A stretch of DNA of 49,861 bases from Thauera sp. (GCA_024710965.1 JANJTU010000166.1:1-49861); one strand, 5' to 3'. Positions 32,566-42,780 are shown, counted from the stretch's first letter. Translations and numbers: made by a program. The notes: generated by a model not told the origin, from the sequence alone.

Positions 32566-33399
32566 ATGCCCGTCGCGCATTACGAGAACTTCCCCGTCGC
32601 CTCCCTGCTGCTGCCTGCCCGCCTGCGCGAGCCGGTGGAGGCGATCTACGCCTTCGCCCGCAGCGCCGACGACATCGCCGACGAAGGCGACGCGCCCGCG
32701 GTCGAGCGGCTCGCACGGCTCAACGACTACCGCCTCGCGCTCGAGACCTGCGCCTACGGCAGGGCGGTGAAGGACCCGGCCCTGGCGCCGCTGTTCGACC
32801 GTCTCGGGCGCACCATCCGCGCCCACAAGCTGCCGCTGCAGCCGCTGCGCAACCTGCTCGACGCCTTCGCTCAGGACGTCGGCAAGACCCGCTACCGCGA
32901 CTTCGAGCAGCTGCGTGACTACTGCCGGCGCTCGGCCGACCCGGTCGGGCGCCTGATGCTATGCCTGTACGGCGCGGTCACCCCGGACAACCTGCGCCGT
33001 TCGGACGCCATCTGCACCAGCCTGCAGCTGATCAACTTCTGGCAGGACGTGGCGGTCGACTGGCACAAGGGCCGCATCTACCTGCCGCAGGACGACATGG
33101 CGCGCTTCGGCGTGACCGAGGACGACCTCGCCGCCGGCCGCTGCGACGCGCGCTGGCAGGCGCTGATGGCATTCGAGGTGCACCGCGCACGCACGCTGAT
33201 GCTCGACGGCGCCCCGCTCGCCCGCGCCCTGCCCGGGCGCATCGGCTGGGAGCTGCGTCTGGTCGTGCTCGGCGGGCTGCGCATCCTCGAGCGCATCGAG
33301 GCCGTCGGCCACGACGTCTTCCGCCACCGCCCGCAGCTCGGCGGCGGCGACTGGCTGCGCCTGGGCTGGCGCGCCCTGACTTTCGGAAACCCCGCATGA
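32566..33399 (+). CDS. hpnC: Squalene synthase HpnC (hydroxysqualene synthase)
   Basis: Trans-isoprenyl diphosphate synthase fold; HpnC converts presqualene diphosphate to hydroxysqualene. 277 residues from ATG 32566. The two Asp-rich motifs are FARSADDIADEGD and INFWQDVAVDWHKGRIYLP. It overlaps hpnD by 4 bp (ATGA at 33396-33399). Its leader is unusually structured. With hpnD and hpnE it makes squalene, the hopanoid precursor; the cyclase (shc/hpnF) is not in the window. Confidence 0.93.
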   Translation: MPVAHYENFPVASLLLPARLREPVEAIYAFARSADDIADEGDAPAVERLARLNDYRLALETCAYGRAVKDPALAPLFDRLGRTIRAHKLPLQPLRNLLDAFAQDVGKTRYRDFEQLRDYCRRSADPVGRLMLCLYGAVTPDNLRRSDAICTSLQLINFWQDVAVDWHKGRIYLPQDDMARFGVTEDDLAAGRCDARWQALMAFEVHRARTLMLDGAPLARALPGRIGWELRLVVLGGLRILERIEAVGHDVFRHRPQLGGGDWLRLGWRALTFGNPA

Positions 33400-34229
33400 A
33401 CCCGCACGACTACTGCCAGGACAAGGCCGCCAAGAGCGGCTCCAGCTTCTACTACAGCTTCATGTTCCTGCCGCCCGAGCGGCGCCGCGCGATCACCGCG
33501 CTGTATGCGTTCTGCCGCGAGGTCGACGACGTCGTCGACGAATGCCACGACCCCTCGCTGGCGCAGGCCAAGCTCGACTGGTGGCGCCAGGAAGTCGGGC
33601 GCGTGTTCGAGGGCACGCCCACGCATCCGGTCGGCCACGCGCTGAAGGAGGTCGGCGCCCGCTTCAGCCTGCCGCAGGAACAGCTGCTCGAGATCATCGA
33701 CGGCATGGCGATGGACCTGGCGCAGACGCGCTATCTCGACTTCAAGGGCCTGCAGCTCTACTGCTACCGCGTCGCCAGCGTCGTCGGCCTGCTCGCGGCC
33801 GAGATCTTCGGCTACCAGGACCGCCAGACGCTGAAGTACGCGCACGACCTCGGGCTGGCCTTCCAGCTCACCAACATCATCCGCGACGTCGGCGAGGACG
33901 CCCGCCGCGGCCGCATCTACCTGCCGATCGAAGACCTGCAGCGCTTCAACGTCCCCGCCAAGGACATCCTCGAAGCCCGGCACTCCGAGGCCTTCCGCGC
34001 GCTGATGGCCTTCCAGGCCGAGCGCGCGGAGTCCTTCTACGAGCAGGCCTTCGCCCACCTGCCCGCGGTGGACCGCAAGGCGCAGCGGCCGGGCCTGGTG
34101 ATGGCCGCGATCTACCGCACGCTGCTGCGCGAGATCGCCGCCGACGGCTTCCAGGTGCTCGACCGCCGCACCTCGCTGACGCCGCTGCGCAAGGTCTGGC
34201 TGGCGGGCACGACCTGGTTCCGGGGCTAG
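33396..34229 (+). CDS. hpnD: Presqualene diphosphate synthase HpnD
   Basis: Condenses two farnesyl diphosphates to presqualene diphosphate. 277 residues. Asp-rich motifs are FCREVDDVVDECHD and LTNIIRDVGEDARRGRIYLP. Other landmarks are GSSFYYSFMFLPPERRRAITALYAF at the N-terminus and DLAQTRYLDFKGLQLYCYRVASVVGLL, which separate it from HpnC. Translationally coupled to hpnC; hpnE follows 4 bp downstream. Confidence 0.95.
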   Translation: MNPHDYCQDKAAKSGSSFYYSFMFLPPERRRAITALYAFCREVDDVVDECHDPSLAQAKLDWWRQEVGRVFEGTPTHPVGHALKEVGARFSLPQEQLLEIIDGMAMDLAQTRYLDFKGLQLYCYRVASVVGLLAAEIFGYQDRQTLKYAHDLGLAFQLTNIIRDVGEDARRGRIYLPIEDLQRFNVPAKDILEARHSEAFRALMAFQAERAESFYEQAFAHLPAVDRKAQRPGLVMAAIYRTLLREIAADGFQVLDRRTSLTPLRKVWLAGTTWFRG

Positions 34230-34233
34230 CGCC

Positions 34234-35556
34234 GTGAGCGTGCCGGCGGTGGCGGTGATCGGCGCGGGCTACGCCGGCCTCGCCTGTGCGGTGGAGCTCG
34301 CGCGCGCCGGCGTGCACGTCACCGTGTTCGAACGCTCGCACACCCTCGGCGGGCGCGCCCGCGTCGTGCACAAGGACCACCATTGGCGCGTCGACAACGG
34401 CCAGCACATCCTGATCGGCGCCTACACCGAGCTGCTGCGCCTGCTGCGCCTGACCGGCGGCTCGCCCAGGCAGCTCGCCCACCTGCCGTTGACGCTACAC
34501 GTGCCCGGCAGGCTGCACTTGAAAGCCGCCGCCCTGCCCGCCCCCCTCCACCTCGCCGTCGGCCTGCTGCGGGCGAAGGGCCTGGGCTGGGCCGATCGCC
34601 TCGCGATGCTGCGGCTGATGCGCTGGCTGAAGAAGCAGGGCTTCCGCGTGCCGGCCGAGCTGACCGTCGCCGACCTGCTGCAGCAGACGAAGCAGACCGC
34701 GGCGCTGAGCCGGCTGGTGTGGGAGCCGCTGTGCGTGGCGGCGCTGAACACACCGATCGCCGAGGCCTCGGCCCAGGTCTTCGCCAACGTGTTGCGCGAC
34801 AGCCTGGCCGCCGGGGCGGCGGCGAGCGAGCTGCTGATCCCGCGCGTCGATCTCTCCGAGCTCTTCCCGGTGCCGGCCGCGCGCTTTCTCGCCACCCGCC
34901 GCGGCAAGCTGCGCACCGGCAATGCGATCGACGCGATCCGCCCGGTGGCGGGCGGCTACCGTCTCGAGGGCGATCCCGGCAGCCAGCCCTGGCGCCAGGT
35001 CGTGCTGGCGACCGCGCCCTACCACGCCAGCGCACTGCTCGCCTCCACCGGCGGCTGCGACCGCCTGGCCACCCAGCTCGACGCCCTGCCGCACGAGCCG
35101 ATCGTGTCCGTCTACCTCGCGCTCGGCCGCGGCCAGCGCCTGCCCGAGCCGATGATCGGGCTCGTCGGCGGCACCGCCATGGACCCGGCGCAGTGGGCCT
35201 TCGACCGCGGCCAGCTCGGCGGCCCGGAAGGGCTGATCGCGTGCGTGATCAGCGCCCACGGCGCGCACGAGGCGCTGCCGCGCGACGAGCTGATCCTCGC
35301 CGCCCACGCCCAGCTCGAGCGCCAGCTCGGCCGTCGCCTGCCTTCGCCCGAGTGGTCACAGGTGATCGTCGAGAAGCGCGCCACCATCGCCTGCCGGCCG
35401 GGGCTGTTCCGCCCCGGCATCCGCACCCCGCTGCCCGGGCTGTGGCTGGCGGGCGACTACATCGACTCCGACTACCCGGCGACGCTGGAGTCGGCCGTGC
35501 GTTCCGGCGTCGCGTGCGCGAACGCGATCCTCGCTCAGCTCGGACGCGCCACCTAA
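34234..35556 (+). CDS. hpnE: Squalene-associated FAD-dependent desaturase HpnE
   Basis: Reduces hydroxysqualene to squalene. 440 residues from GTG 34234. The FAD-binding dinucleotide motif is VIGAGYAGLACAVELARAG with FERSHTLGGRAR, then DNGQHILIGAYTELLRLL. The C-terminal amine-oxidase/desaturase motif is LPGLWLAGDYIDSDYPATLESAVRSGVACANAIL. It completes the hpnCDE set and is convergent with the carboxypeptidase gene. Confidence 0.95.
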   Translation: MSVPAVAVIGAGYAGLACAVELARAGVHVTVFERSHTLGGRARVVHKDHHWRVDNGQHILIGAYTELLRLLRLTGGSPRQLAHLPLTLHVPGRLHLKAAALPAPLHLAVGLLRAKGLGWADRLAMLRLMRWLKKQGFRVPAELTVADLLQQTKQTAALSRLVWEPLCVAALNTPIAEASAQVFANVLRDSLAAGAAASELLIPRVDLSELFPVPAARFLATRRGKLRTGNAIDAIRPVAGGYRLEGDPGSQPWRQVVLATAPYHASALLASTGGCDRLATQLDALPHEPIVSVYLALGRGQRLPEPMIGLVGGTAMDPAQWAFDRGQLGGPEGLIACVISAHGAHEALPRDELILAAHAQLERQLGRRLPSPEWSQVIVEKRATIACRPGLFRPGIRTPLPGLWLAGDYIDSDYPATLESAVRSGVACANAILAQLGRAT

Positions 35557-35574
35557 AGGCCGGCGACCGACCGT

Positions 35575-35589
35575 GCGGCCATCGGCCGC
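35575..35589. terminator. Hairpin between hpnE and the M14 peptidase gene
   Basis: GCGGCC-ATC-GGCCGC is a perfect 6-bp stem with a 3-nt loop in the 85-bp gap between convergent genes. GACCG (35569-35573) and CGGTC (35596-35600) outside could extend it with bulges. It may be a bidirectional terminator; there is no T-tract. Confidence 0.35.
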
Positions 35590-35641
35590 GCGCGCCGGTC
35601 CTCGATCGCGCCGTCCTTGCTGCGTACCGCCCGCCTGCCTC

Positions 35642-36787
35642 TCACGCCACCGGTGCGGCATCGTCGGCCGCGAGATGCCGCCACAGCGGATTCAGCATCG
35701 CTGCGCCGAGCCGCTTGCTGCGCGCGCCGTTCCAGCCGACCTGGCCGTCGGGCAGGTTGGCGTTGTCCTTGAACGGCATCTCCAGGGTCAGCGACACGCA
35801 GCCGAAGCGGTGCGCCACCCACTTGCTCGCCAGCGTCAGCAGTTCGTCGCCGAAGCGGCCGGGCTTGTAGCCCTCGACGGTCTGGAAGTCGGGGCTGGCG
35901 GCGGCGAAGGCCTCGATGAAGCGCGCCTGGCGCGCCGCGGTGTCGGCGCTGAAGCCGGGCACTTCCTCGGCGGTGGAGAAGAACACGTAGGGCAGCGCCT
36001 CGTCGCCGTGGATGTCGAGGAAGAGCGCGCAGCCGCTGCGCTCCATCTCGGCGCGGACGAGGAAGACTTCGGGGCTCGCCTGCGCGTCGGGCGCGCGCCA
36101 CTCGCGGTTCAGGTTGCGGCCGGCGGCGTTGGTGCGCAGGTTGCCGCGCACCGCGCCGTCCGGGTTCATGTTCGGCACGACGTAGAGCACCGCATGCTCG
36201 CGCACCTTGCGCGCGACCGGGTCGGCGGCGTCGAGCAGGCGCTCGAGCAGGCCCTCGACGAACCATTCCGCCATCGTCTCGCCCGGATGCTGGCGGGCGA
36301 TGATCCACACCGGCACGCGGCCCGGCGCAGGCCGACCGACGACAACCATGTCGAGGTCGCGCCCCTCCACCGTGCTGCCGAGGTTGTGCACGCTGGCGAA
36401 GGGCGACAGCTCGGCGCGGCACAGCAGGTCGAGGTGGCGCTCGTGCGAGTAGGGCTCGAAATAGGCGTAATAGATGCAGTCGCGCTCGGGCGTGTGCTCG
36501 ACCACGAGCCGCCCGTCCTCGTAGCGCGTGCTGGCGATGCGGAACCAGTTCTGGCGGTCGTACGAGGCGACGCAGCGGTAACCCGGCCAGCCGTCCGGAT
36601 AGGCGGCCTCGCCGGCATTCTCGAACACCATGCGCAGCGGCGTGCCCGCCGCGTCGCTGAGGCGGAAATGGAACCACTGCCGGAAGGCCGCGGCGTTGTC
36701 CGCGCGCAGGCGCAGGCGGATGTCCTGGGGGTCGTCGAGGCGCACGACCTCGATCGCCCCGGAGTCGAAATTGCTGCTGATCTTCAC
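35642..36787 (-). CDS. M14 family zinc carboxypeptidase (cytosolic carboxypeptidase-like)
   Basis: 381 residues, no signal peptide, so cytoplasmic. The N-terminal ~125 residues are a beta-rich domain typical of the cytosolic carboxypeptidase (AGTPBP/CCP) group (NAAAFRQWFHFRLSDAAGTPLRMVFENAGEA). The M14 catalytic domain has zinc ligands H167 and E170 (RQHPGETMAEW) and H260 (DIHGDEALPY), the substrate-binding Asn-Arg region TNAAGRNLNREW and catalytic E336 (TLEMPFKDN). The bacterial substrate is not established. It lies 94 bp downstream of yaaA on the same strand. Confidence 0.92.
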   Translation of the reverse strand: MKISSNFDSGAIEVVRLDDPQDIRLRLRADNAAAFRQWFHFRLSDAAGTPLRMVFENAGEAAYPDGWPGYRCVASYDRQNWFRIASTRYEDGRLVVEHTPERDCIYYAYFEPYSHERHLDLLCRAELSPFASVHNLGSTVEGRDLDMVVVGRPAPGRVPVWIIARQHPGETMAEWFVEGLLERLLDAADPVARKVREHAVLYVVPNMNPDGAVRGNLRTNAAGRNLNREWRAPDAQASPEVFLVRAEMERSGCALFLDIHGDEALPYVFFSTAEEVPGFSADTAARQARFIEAFAAASPDFQTVEGYKPGRFGDELLTLASKWVAHRFGCVSLTLEMPFKDNANLPDGQVGWNGARSKRLGAAMLNPLWRHLAADDAAPVA

Positions 36788-36881
36788 GGAATGTCCTCGT
36801 TCATCTGCGCGGTGGAATGGCGCCCGCCCCGGCCGCTTCGCCCCCGCGGGGCGTCACCGCGATCCGGTGGGGCCGCCCCGT

Positions 36882-37667
36882 TCAGGCCTCGCGCCGGCGG
36901 AACACCAGGGTGTCCCCATCCGAGGCCTCGGCGGCGAAGGCGTAGCCCTCGCGGTCGAAGCCCTTCAGCGCCTCGACCTCGTCGATGCGCTGCTCGATCA
37001 CGTAGCGGCTCATCAGGCCGCGCGCGCGCTTGGCGTAAAAGCTGATGATCTTGTAGCGGCCGCCCTTCCAGTCCTCGAACACCGCGCTCACCAGCCGGCC
37101 CTTGAGCTTCTTCGGCTGCACCGACTTGAAGTATTCGTCCGAAGCCAGGTTCAGCAGCACCGCCTCGCGCCCGGCCGCTTCCTCGCGCGCGAGCAGCGCG
37201 TTGAGCTCGGCGGTGATGCGCGCGCCCCAGAACTCGTACAGGTTCTTGCCGCGCGCGGTGGCCAGCCGCGTGCCCATCTCCAGGCGGTAGGGCTGCATCA
37301 GGTCGAGCGGGCGCAGCACGCCGTAGAGGCCGGACAGGATGCGCAGGTGGTCCTGCGCCCAGGCGAGGTCGGCCGCGGTCAGCGTCGGCGCCGACAGGCC
37401 CTCGTAGACGTCGCCGTTGAAGGCGAGCACGGCCTGCTTGGCGTTGGCGGCGGTGAAGGGGCGCGACCAGCTCGCATAGCGCGCGACGTTGAGGCTGGCG
37501 AGCGGATCGGACAGCGCCATCAGCGCGGCGATCTCGGCCGGCGAGCGCTGGCGCAGCACCTCGATCAGCTCGGCGGCATCGTCGAGGAAGGCCGGCTGGG
37601 TATGGGTCGGGACGGTCGGCGGCGTCTCGTAATCGAGCGCCTTGGCGGGAGAGATGACGAGGATCAT
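36882..37667 (-). CDS. yaaA: Peroxide stress protein YaaA (DUF328)
   Basis: 261 residues, the family's usual length. It starts [28 protein letters not shown], as E. coli YaaA does. Further family motifs are [88 protein letters not shown]. YaaA lowers intracellular free iron during hydrogen peroxide stress in E. coli. Its upstream 240 bp shows no convincing OxyR site by eye. Confidence 0.95.
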   Translation of the reverse strand: MILVISPAKALDYETPPTVPTHTQPAFLDDAAELIEVLRQRSPAEIAALMALSDPLASLNVARYASWSRPFTAANAKQAVLAFNGDVYEGLSAPTLTAADLAWAQDHLRILSGLYGVLRPLDLMQPYRLEMGTRLATARGKNLYEFWGARITAELNALLAREEAAGREAVLLNLASDEYFKSVQPKKLKGRLVSAVFEDWKGGRYKIISFYAKRARGLMSRYVIEQRIDEVEALKGFDREGYAFAAEASDGDTLVFRRREA

Positions 37668-37907
37668 GAAGGGCAGCCCTGCTGCACGGGTGACGGAAAC
37701 GAGCTGCCGATGTTACTGACTTTCGCCAAGGGAATGTCACTGAGCGACGCAAACCCGGCGCGCCGATGGCGGACGGTCTCCATTCGCCCTTGCCGTGCAC
37801 GCATTGCCGCGGGCGCCGCCGCACGTGGGCCCCGACCTGCGCGTCGGGGCGAACGGAGCAACGCCCGCGGACAGCATTCCCGCGGCTCCCACGCGGGCGC
37901 CCGATTC

Positions 37908-38537
37908 TCAGGAAATCAGCAGCACGCTGCCGGTGGCAAGCAGCGCAAGGACCCACACCAGATCGAGGTTGATCCAGCCGCGGCGCAGGAAGCCCACGCC
38001 GATCCGGTCATAGACGAGGAGCGCGACGAGTCCGGTCACGGCCAGCATCGCGAGACCATGGACGCCGATCGCCAGCAGCGCGATCAGCAGCGAGCCGCCC
38101 GAGAGCAGCTCTCGCGCCGGCGTCCCGGCAAGGCACAGCGGGATCAGCGCGGGCACCAGCATCAGGCCCGCGCCGTGCGCGCCGGCCATGAGGAAGGACC
38201 AGGCGGCAAGCCCGCCATAGCTCACCTGCATGCCGAAGCGAACGCGATGGCGATGGCCGCGCAGGCCGTGGTAGATCGCCCAGCCGACGAGCAGCACGCC
38301 CCCCGCGACGCGCAGCAGGCGCGGCTCCACGATGGCGCCCAGGGCCACGACCGCGAGCGCGACGAGCGCGGTCGCCGCCACGTGGCCGAGCGCGATCGGC
38401 GCGAGCGCACTCAGGACCACGTTCCGGCTCTGGCGATGCAGGCCCAGCGCGACCGCGAAGAGCCAACCCATGGCCGGATTCACGCCATGGAACATGCCGA
38501 GGCCGACCAGCGCCAGCCACGGCCACGCGTCGCCCAT
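37908..38537 (-). CDS. Polytopic membrane protein next to methanethiol oxidase
   Basis: 209 residues with about six hydrophobic segments. Landmarks are FHGVNPAMGWLFAVALGLHRQ near the N-terminus, ALAPIALGHVAATALVALAVVALG, a charged loop LRGHRHRVRFGMQ, and a central AHGAGLMLVPALIPLCL. The His in the first helix and GH in the second faintly recall NicO/UreH-type metal transporters, but the diagnostic metal motif is missing, so no family is assigned. It lies 27 bp downstream of the methanethiol oxidase gene on the same strand and is likely co-transcribed, possibly serving metal supply or thiol transport (inference). Confidence 0.78.
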   Translation of the reverse strand: MGDAWPWLALVGLGMFHGVNPAMGWLFAVALGLHRQSRNVVLSALAPIALGHVAATALVALAVVALGAIVEPRLLRVAGGVLLVGWAIYHGLRGHRHRVRFGMQVSYGGLAAWSFLMAGAHGAGLMLVPALIPLCLAGTPARELLSGGSLLIALLAIGVHGLAMLAVTGLVALLVYDRIGVGFLRRGWINLDLVWVLALLATGSVLLIS

Positions 38538-38564
38538 GTCAGCGCGCCCCCTGCGCCCCCCGCT

Positions 38565-39962
38565 TCACGGATAGCAGTACGAATCCGAGGAGCAGTCGCC
38601 ACCCTCGAGCCGGACCTGGTGCGGGCGATGTCCCGCCGGCCATTCCAGGAAGAACCCGGGGTCGAGCGCCATGCCGCCCTGCTCGGTGTCGACGTCGATC
38701 TTGACCATCCAGCCGCGCACGCCGTCCGGATAGAACTGCTTGTCCCACGCGCCATAGAGCGAGTTGGTGAAATAGACGCGCTTGCCGTCGCGGCTGACCT
38801 CCACCATCTGCGGGCCGCCGTTGAGCGCCTCGGCGCTGCGCGTCGGATGCGCCGCACGCGCCACGATGCCGCCGATCCGCAGCCGGGCCGCAAGCTTCGG
38901 CTTGAACGGGTCGGAGACGTCGTACTGGTGGAAGTCGCCCGTACCCCAGCAGGAGACGTAGAGGAAGCGGTCGTCGAGCGAGAGGTCGATGTCGGAAACG
39001 AGCGGCGGCACCGCCTTGAAGCCCTTGAGCAGCGGTGGCAGATCGTCTTCCGCCGCCGGCTCGGCCGGAATCTCGATCACCTTGCGGATCGCCCACCGCT
39101 CGCCATCGCGGTACCACAGCCAGATCGAGGCGGAGAGGTCCGCGAGGCTCACCACGCAGCCGACGAAGCCGTAGGCCTTGGTCGGGTCGTGGGCCGGGCG
39201 CAGTTCGAGCGCCATCTGATGCTCCTTGCCCAGGTCGAGCGTCTGCAGGTGCTTGCGCTTGTGCAGGTCCCAGACGTGGATGCAGTGCCCGTAGCGGGCG
39301 CCGAGCAGAAGCTCGGGGACGATGCCGTTCTCGATCATGTTGGGCGTGCCCCACTCGCTGGTGAGCATCACGTCGTGACCGAGGTGCCACCAGAAGTCGT
39401 AGGCGAGCTCCTGCGGGCCGCGCTCGACTTCCCACCGCCCCAGCACCTCGAAGCTGCGGTGATCCATCAGGAAGATGCCGCCCGGCCCGTCGCCCTGCGG
39501 ATTGCCCAGCGCGCTCACATAGATGCCTTCGGGGCCGCAGTGGATGGTGTGCAGGCGCGAGTAGCCGGTCTTCTCGGCGATCTCGGCGGGCTCGATCACC
39601 TTGACGAGGCGCGGGTTGCGAGGATCGTCGCGCACGTCGAGGATGTGCAGGCGCGACGACCGCAGGCCCGGCACGACGAGATAACGCCGCTCGCTGTGCG
39701 GATGCGGCGCGTTGGGGCACAGGCAGGAGCTGCAGGCGTTCCAGCCGAAGTGATGCAGTTCGTCACCCACATACGGCATGCTGACCTGGCCGACGATCTG
39801 GCCGTAGGCCGCGGACCCGGGATCGAGGTCGACGACTGCGATGGCGTCGGGCTGACGTCCATCCGGATCGAAGGCGGCGACATAGGCGAGCTTCTCGGGC
39901 GGCGCCTTCATCGCCATGCGCGGCGAGGGATAGAAGCTGGGGTCGGGTTGCCACGTGGCCAT
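38565..39962 (-). CDS. mtoX: Methanethiol oxidase / selenium-binding protein SBP56 family
   Basis: Copper-dependent oxidation of methanethiol to formaldehyde, hydrogen sulfide and hydrogen peroxide in characterised relatives. 465 residues, SELENBP1 beta-propeller. Diagnostic stretches are VGDELHHFGWNACSSC, YLVVPGLRSSRLHILDV, KTGYSRLHTIHCGPEGIYVSALG, WHLGHDVMLTSEWGTPNMIENG, DLSLDDRFLYVSCWGTGDFHQYDVSDP and NGGPQMVEVSRDGKRVYFTNSLY. The start is well supported by GGAGAGGAGGT. No export signal is visible, whereas the Hyphomicrobium enzyme is periplasmic. The SCO1/senC and mauG genes often linked to mtoX are absent; a membrane protein follows instead. Confidence 0.88.
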   Translation of the reverse strand: MATWQPDPSFYPSPRMAMKAPPEKLAYVAAFDPDGRQPDAIAVVDLDPGSAAYGQIVGQVSMPYVGDELHHFGWNACSSCLCPNAPHPHSERRYLVVPGLRSSRLHILDVRDDPRNPRLVKVIEPAEIAEKTGYSRLHTIHCGPEGIYVSALGNPQGDGPGGIFLMDHRSFEVLGRWEVERGPQELAYDFWWHLGHDVMLTSEWGTPNMIENGIVPELLLGARYGHCIHVWDLHKRKHLQTLDLGKEHQMALELRPAHDPTKAYGFVGCVVSLADLSASIWLWYRDGERWAIRKVIEIPAEPAAEDDLPPLLKGFKAVPPLVSDIDLSLDDRFLYVSCWGTGDFHQYDVSDPFKPKLAARLRIGGIVARAAHPTRSAEALNGGPQMVEVSRDGKRVYFTNSLYGAWDKQFYPDGVRGWMVKIDVDTEQGGMALDPGFFLEWPAGHRPHQVRLEGGDCSSDSYCYP

Positions 39963-40243
39963 GATCGCTTACCTCCTCTCCTTGGAGAAATTCGAGCATA
40001 GACTCCGCTGGAGCCGGCGCAACCGGGCACGCCCTCCTTGTCGTTCGTGGGCCGCCGTGGCCCCGTCCGGCCGCGCGCCGAGCCATGGACCTTCGCCGCC
40101 GCGGACGCGTGATCGCCGCATGGCGCGCAACGGAACGGAAAGTCGATCGCAGACCCGGTGCATTTGACACGCCTGCGCGGATTCACGACCATGTGCGCCC
40201 GCGCGCGGCGCCGTCTGCCGCACGCCTTGCCGACCGAATCGCG
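39963..40243. other. Divergent intergenic region, mtoX-bioA
   Basis: 281 bp between the start of the methanethiol oxidase gene and bioA. It holds the mtoX ribosome-binding site and a TTGACA hexamer (40164-40169, plus strand) that lacks a good -10. I see no BirA-type or other clear operator. Confidence 0.5.
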
Positions 40244-41590
40244 ATGTCCGACACCCTCCTGCAACGTTCGCTCGCCGCCGTCTGGCACCCCTGCACGCAG
40301 ATGAAGCAGCACGAGACCCTGCCGCTGGTGCCGATCGTGCGCGGCGAAGGCGCGTGGCTGATCGACGCCGGCGGGCGTCGCCTGCTCGACGGCATCAGTT
40401 CGTGGTGGGTGAACCTGTTCGGCCACTGCAACCCGCGCATCAATGCCGCGCTGCGCGAGCAGCTCGACACCCTCGAGCACGTGCTGCTCGCCGGCTTCAC
40501 CCACCCGCCGGTGGTGGAGCTGTCGGAGCGCCTCGCCGCGCTCACCGGCGGGCGGCTCGGCCACGCCTTCTACGCCTCCGACGGTGCCTCGGCGACCGAG
40601 ATCGCGCTGAAGATGAGCGCGCATTACTGGCGCAATCGCGGCGAGCCGCAGAAGTGCCGCTTCCTCAGCCTCGAAGGCAGCTACCACGGCGAGACCGTCG
40701 GCGCGCTCGCGGTGACCGACGTCGCGCTGTTCCGTGACGCCTATGCGCCGCTGGTCAAGCCCGGCCGCACCGTGCCCGTGCCCGACCCCCGCCGCGCGCA
40801 GGCGGGCGAATCGGCCGCCGCGCTCGCCCGCCGCGCCGCGGCCGCGCTCGAAGCGCATCTGGAGGCGCACCACCACGAGACCGCCGCGCTGATCGTCGAG
40901 CCGCTGGTGCAGGGCGCCGCCGGCATGGTGATGTACGACGCCGAGTACCTGCGCCTGGCGCGCGCGCTGTGCGACCGCTTCCGGGTGCACCTGATCGCCG
41001 ACGAGATCGCCGTCGGCTGCGGCCGCACCGGCAGCTTCTTCGCCTGGGAGCAGGTCGCCGGGCCGGCCGCGCAGGGCGAGGCCGCCTGCGCCTGGCCCGA
41101 CTTCATCTGCCTGTCGAAGGGCATCTCGGGCGGCTACCTGCCGCTGTCGCTGGTGCTTTCCACCGACGAGATCTACCGCGCCTTCTACGACGACAGCAGC
41201 GCGCGCGCCTTCCTGCACTCGCACTCCTACACCGGCAACCCGCTCGCCTGCCGCGCCGCACTCGCCACGCTCGACATCTTCGCCGCCGACGACGTCATCA
41301 CCACCAACCGCGCGCGTGCGCAGAAGATGGGCGAGCTGGCGCAGGCGCAGTTGGGCGCGCACCCCGCGGTACGCCACCTGCGCCAGACCGGCATGATCCT
41401 CGCCTTCGACGTCGATCGGGCGCCGGCCGACTTCGCCCGCCGCTTCTTCGCCGCCGGCCTGGAGCACGGCGTGCTGCTGCGGCCGATCGGCAACACGGTG
41501 TACTTCATGCCGCCCTACGTGCTCGACGAGGCCGAGCTGCAGCACCTCGTCGATGCCGCGGCCGCCGCGCTCGCCGCGGCCCTGGGCTGA
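40244..41590 (+). CDS. bioA: Adenosylmethionine-8-amino-7-oxononanoate aminotransferase
   Basis: Converts KAPA to DAPA using S-adenosylmethionine as amino donor. 448 residues from ATG 40244 ([24 protein letters not shown]). The WHPCTQM motif and [17 protein letters not shown] are BioA-specific. The PLP site is [14 protein letters not shown] (catalytic Lys), with [16 protein letters not shown] and [10 protein letters not shown] upstream. The ribosome-binding site is weak. First gene of bioA-F-H-C-D. Confidence 0.97.
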   Translation: MSDTLLQRSLAAVWHPCTQMKQHETLPLVPIVRGEGAWLIDAGGRRLLDGISSWWVNLFGHCNPRINAALREQLDTLEHVLLAGFTHPPVVELSERLAALTGGRLGHAFYASDGASATEIALKMSAHYWRNRGEPQKCRFLSLEGSYHGETVGALAVTDVALFRDAYAPLVKPGRTVPVPDPRRAQAGESAAALARRAAAALEAHLEAHHHETAALIVEPLVQGAAGMVMYDAEYLRLARALCDRFRVHLIADEIAVGCGRTGSFFAWEQVAGPAAQGEAACAWPDFICLSKGISGGYLPLSLVLSTDEIYRAFYDDSSARAFLHSHSYTGNPLACRAALATLDIFAADDVITTNRARAQKMGELAQAQLGAHPAVRHLRQTGMILAFDVDRAPADFARRFFAAGLEHGVLLRPIGNTVYFMPPYVLDEAELQHLVDAAAAALAAALG

Positions 41591-41595
41591 CACCG

Positions 41596-42780
41596 ATGTC
41601 CGCCCTGCTCGACGAGTTGCGCACCGGCCTCGCCGCCCTCGACGCCGCCGCGCTGCGCCGCCTGCGCCGCAGCAACGCCCTGCCCTGCGCGCCGCACGCC
41701 CGCATCGAAGGCCGCGAGCTGCTCGCCTTCTGCAGCAATGACTACCTCGGCCTCGCCGGCGAGCCGACGCTGGCGGCGGCGCTGGCCAAAGGTGCGGCGC
41801 GCTGGGGCTGCGGTTCAGGTGCGTCCCATCTCGTCAGCGGCCATTACACGGTGCACGACGAGCTCGAGGCGGCACTCGCGCGCTTTGTCGGCAGCGAACG
41901 GGCGCTGTACTTCTCCACCGGCTACATGGCCAACGCCGGCATCGTCCCGGCGCTGGTCGGCCGCGGCGACGCGGTCTTCGCCGACCGCCTGAACCACGCC
42001 TCGCTGGTGGACGGCATGCTGCTGTCGCGCGCCGAGATGCAGCGCTATCCGCACCGGGATCTCGCCGCGCTCGCGCGCCAGCTCGAGGCGAGCGGCGCGC
42101 GGCGCAAGCTGATCGCCACCGACGCCGTGTTCAGCATGGACGGCGACGTCGCCCCGCTCGCCGAGCTGTACGCGCTCGCCTGCCGCCACGACGCCTGGCT
42201 GCTGGTGGACGACGCCCACGGCTTCGGCGTGCTCGGCCCGCAGGGGCGCGGCGCGCTCGCCGCCGCCGGCCTGGCCGATGCCGCCGAGGCCTGGCGCGTG
42301 ATCTACGTCGGCACGCTGGGCAAGGCGGCCGGCGTGTCCGGCGCCTTCGCCGCCGGCAGTGCCGAGCTCATCGAGTGGCTGCTGCAGAAGGCGCGCACCT
42401 ACATCTTCACCACCGGCGCGCCCCCCGCCCTGGCGCATGCCCTGCTCGCCAGCCTGGCGCTGATCGAGGCCGGCGATGCGCGCCGCGCCCGTCTGCACGG
42501 GCTGATCGCCCTGTTCCGCGCACGCACCGCGCTCGTGCGCTGGCGATTGATGGACTCGGCGACGCCGATCCAGCCGGTGCTGATCGGCGACAACGCGGAG
42601 ACGGCCGCGGTGGCGAAGGCGCTCCTCGACGAGGGCCTGTGGGTGCCCGCCATCCGCCCGCCCACGGTGCCGGCGGGCAGCGCCCGCCTGCGCGTGTCGC
42701 TGAGCGCCGCCCACGGCGAGGCCGACGTGATCCGGCTCGCCGACGCGCTGGCACGGCTCGAACGGCGGTTCGGCGCATGA
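41596..42780 (+). CDS. bioF: 8-amino-7-oxononanoate synthase
   Basis: PLP enzyme condensing pimeloyl-ACP (or CoA) with alanine to KAPA. 394 residues. Motifs are [61 protein letters not shown] and the PLP-lysine [13 protein letters not shown]. It starts 5 bp after bioA and overlaps bioH by 4 bp. Confidence 0.97.
   Translation: MSALLDELRTGLAALDAAALRRLRRSNALPCAPHARIEGRELLAFCSNDYLGLAGEPTLAAALAKGAARWGCGSGASHLVSGHYTVHDELEAALARFVGSERALYFSTGYMANAGIVPALVGRGDAVFADRLNHASLVDGMLLSRAEMQRYPHRDLAALARQLEASGARRKLIATDAVFSMDGDVAPLAELYALACRHDAWLLVDDAHGFGVLGPQGRGALAAAGLADAAEAWRVIYVGTLGKAAGVSGAFAAGSAELIEWLLQKARTYIFTTGAPPALAHALLASLALIEAGDARRARLHGLIALFRARTALVRWRLMDSATPIQPVLIGDNAETAAVAKALLDEGLWVPAIRPPTVPAGSARLRVSLSAAHGEADVIRLADALARLERRFGA

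Noticed and set aside
36630-40001. 1123-codon plus-strand open frame
   Set aside because: It runs antisense across four well-supported minus-strand genes and has a compositionally biased product (many Arg, Ala, His, Gln); a GC artefact.
40164-40192. TTGACA promoter upstream of bioA
   Set aside because: A perfect -35 but nothing resembling a -10 at 16-18 bp spacing.
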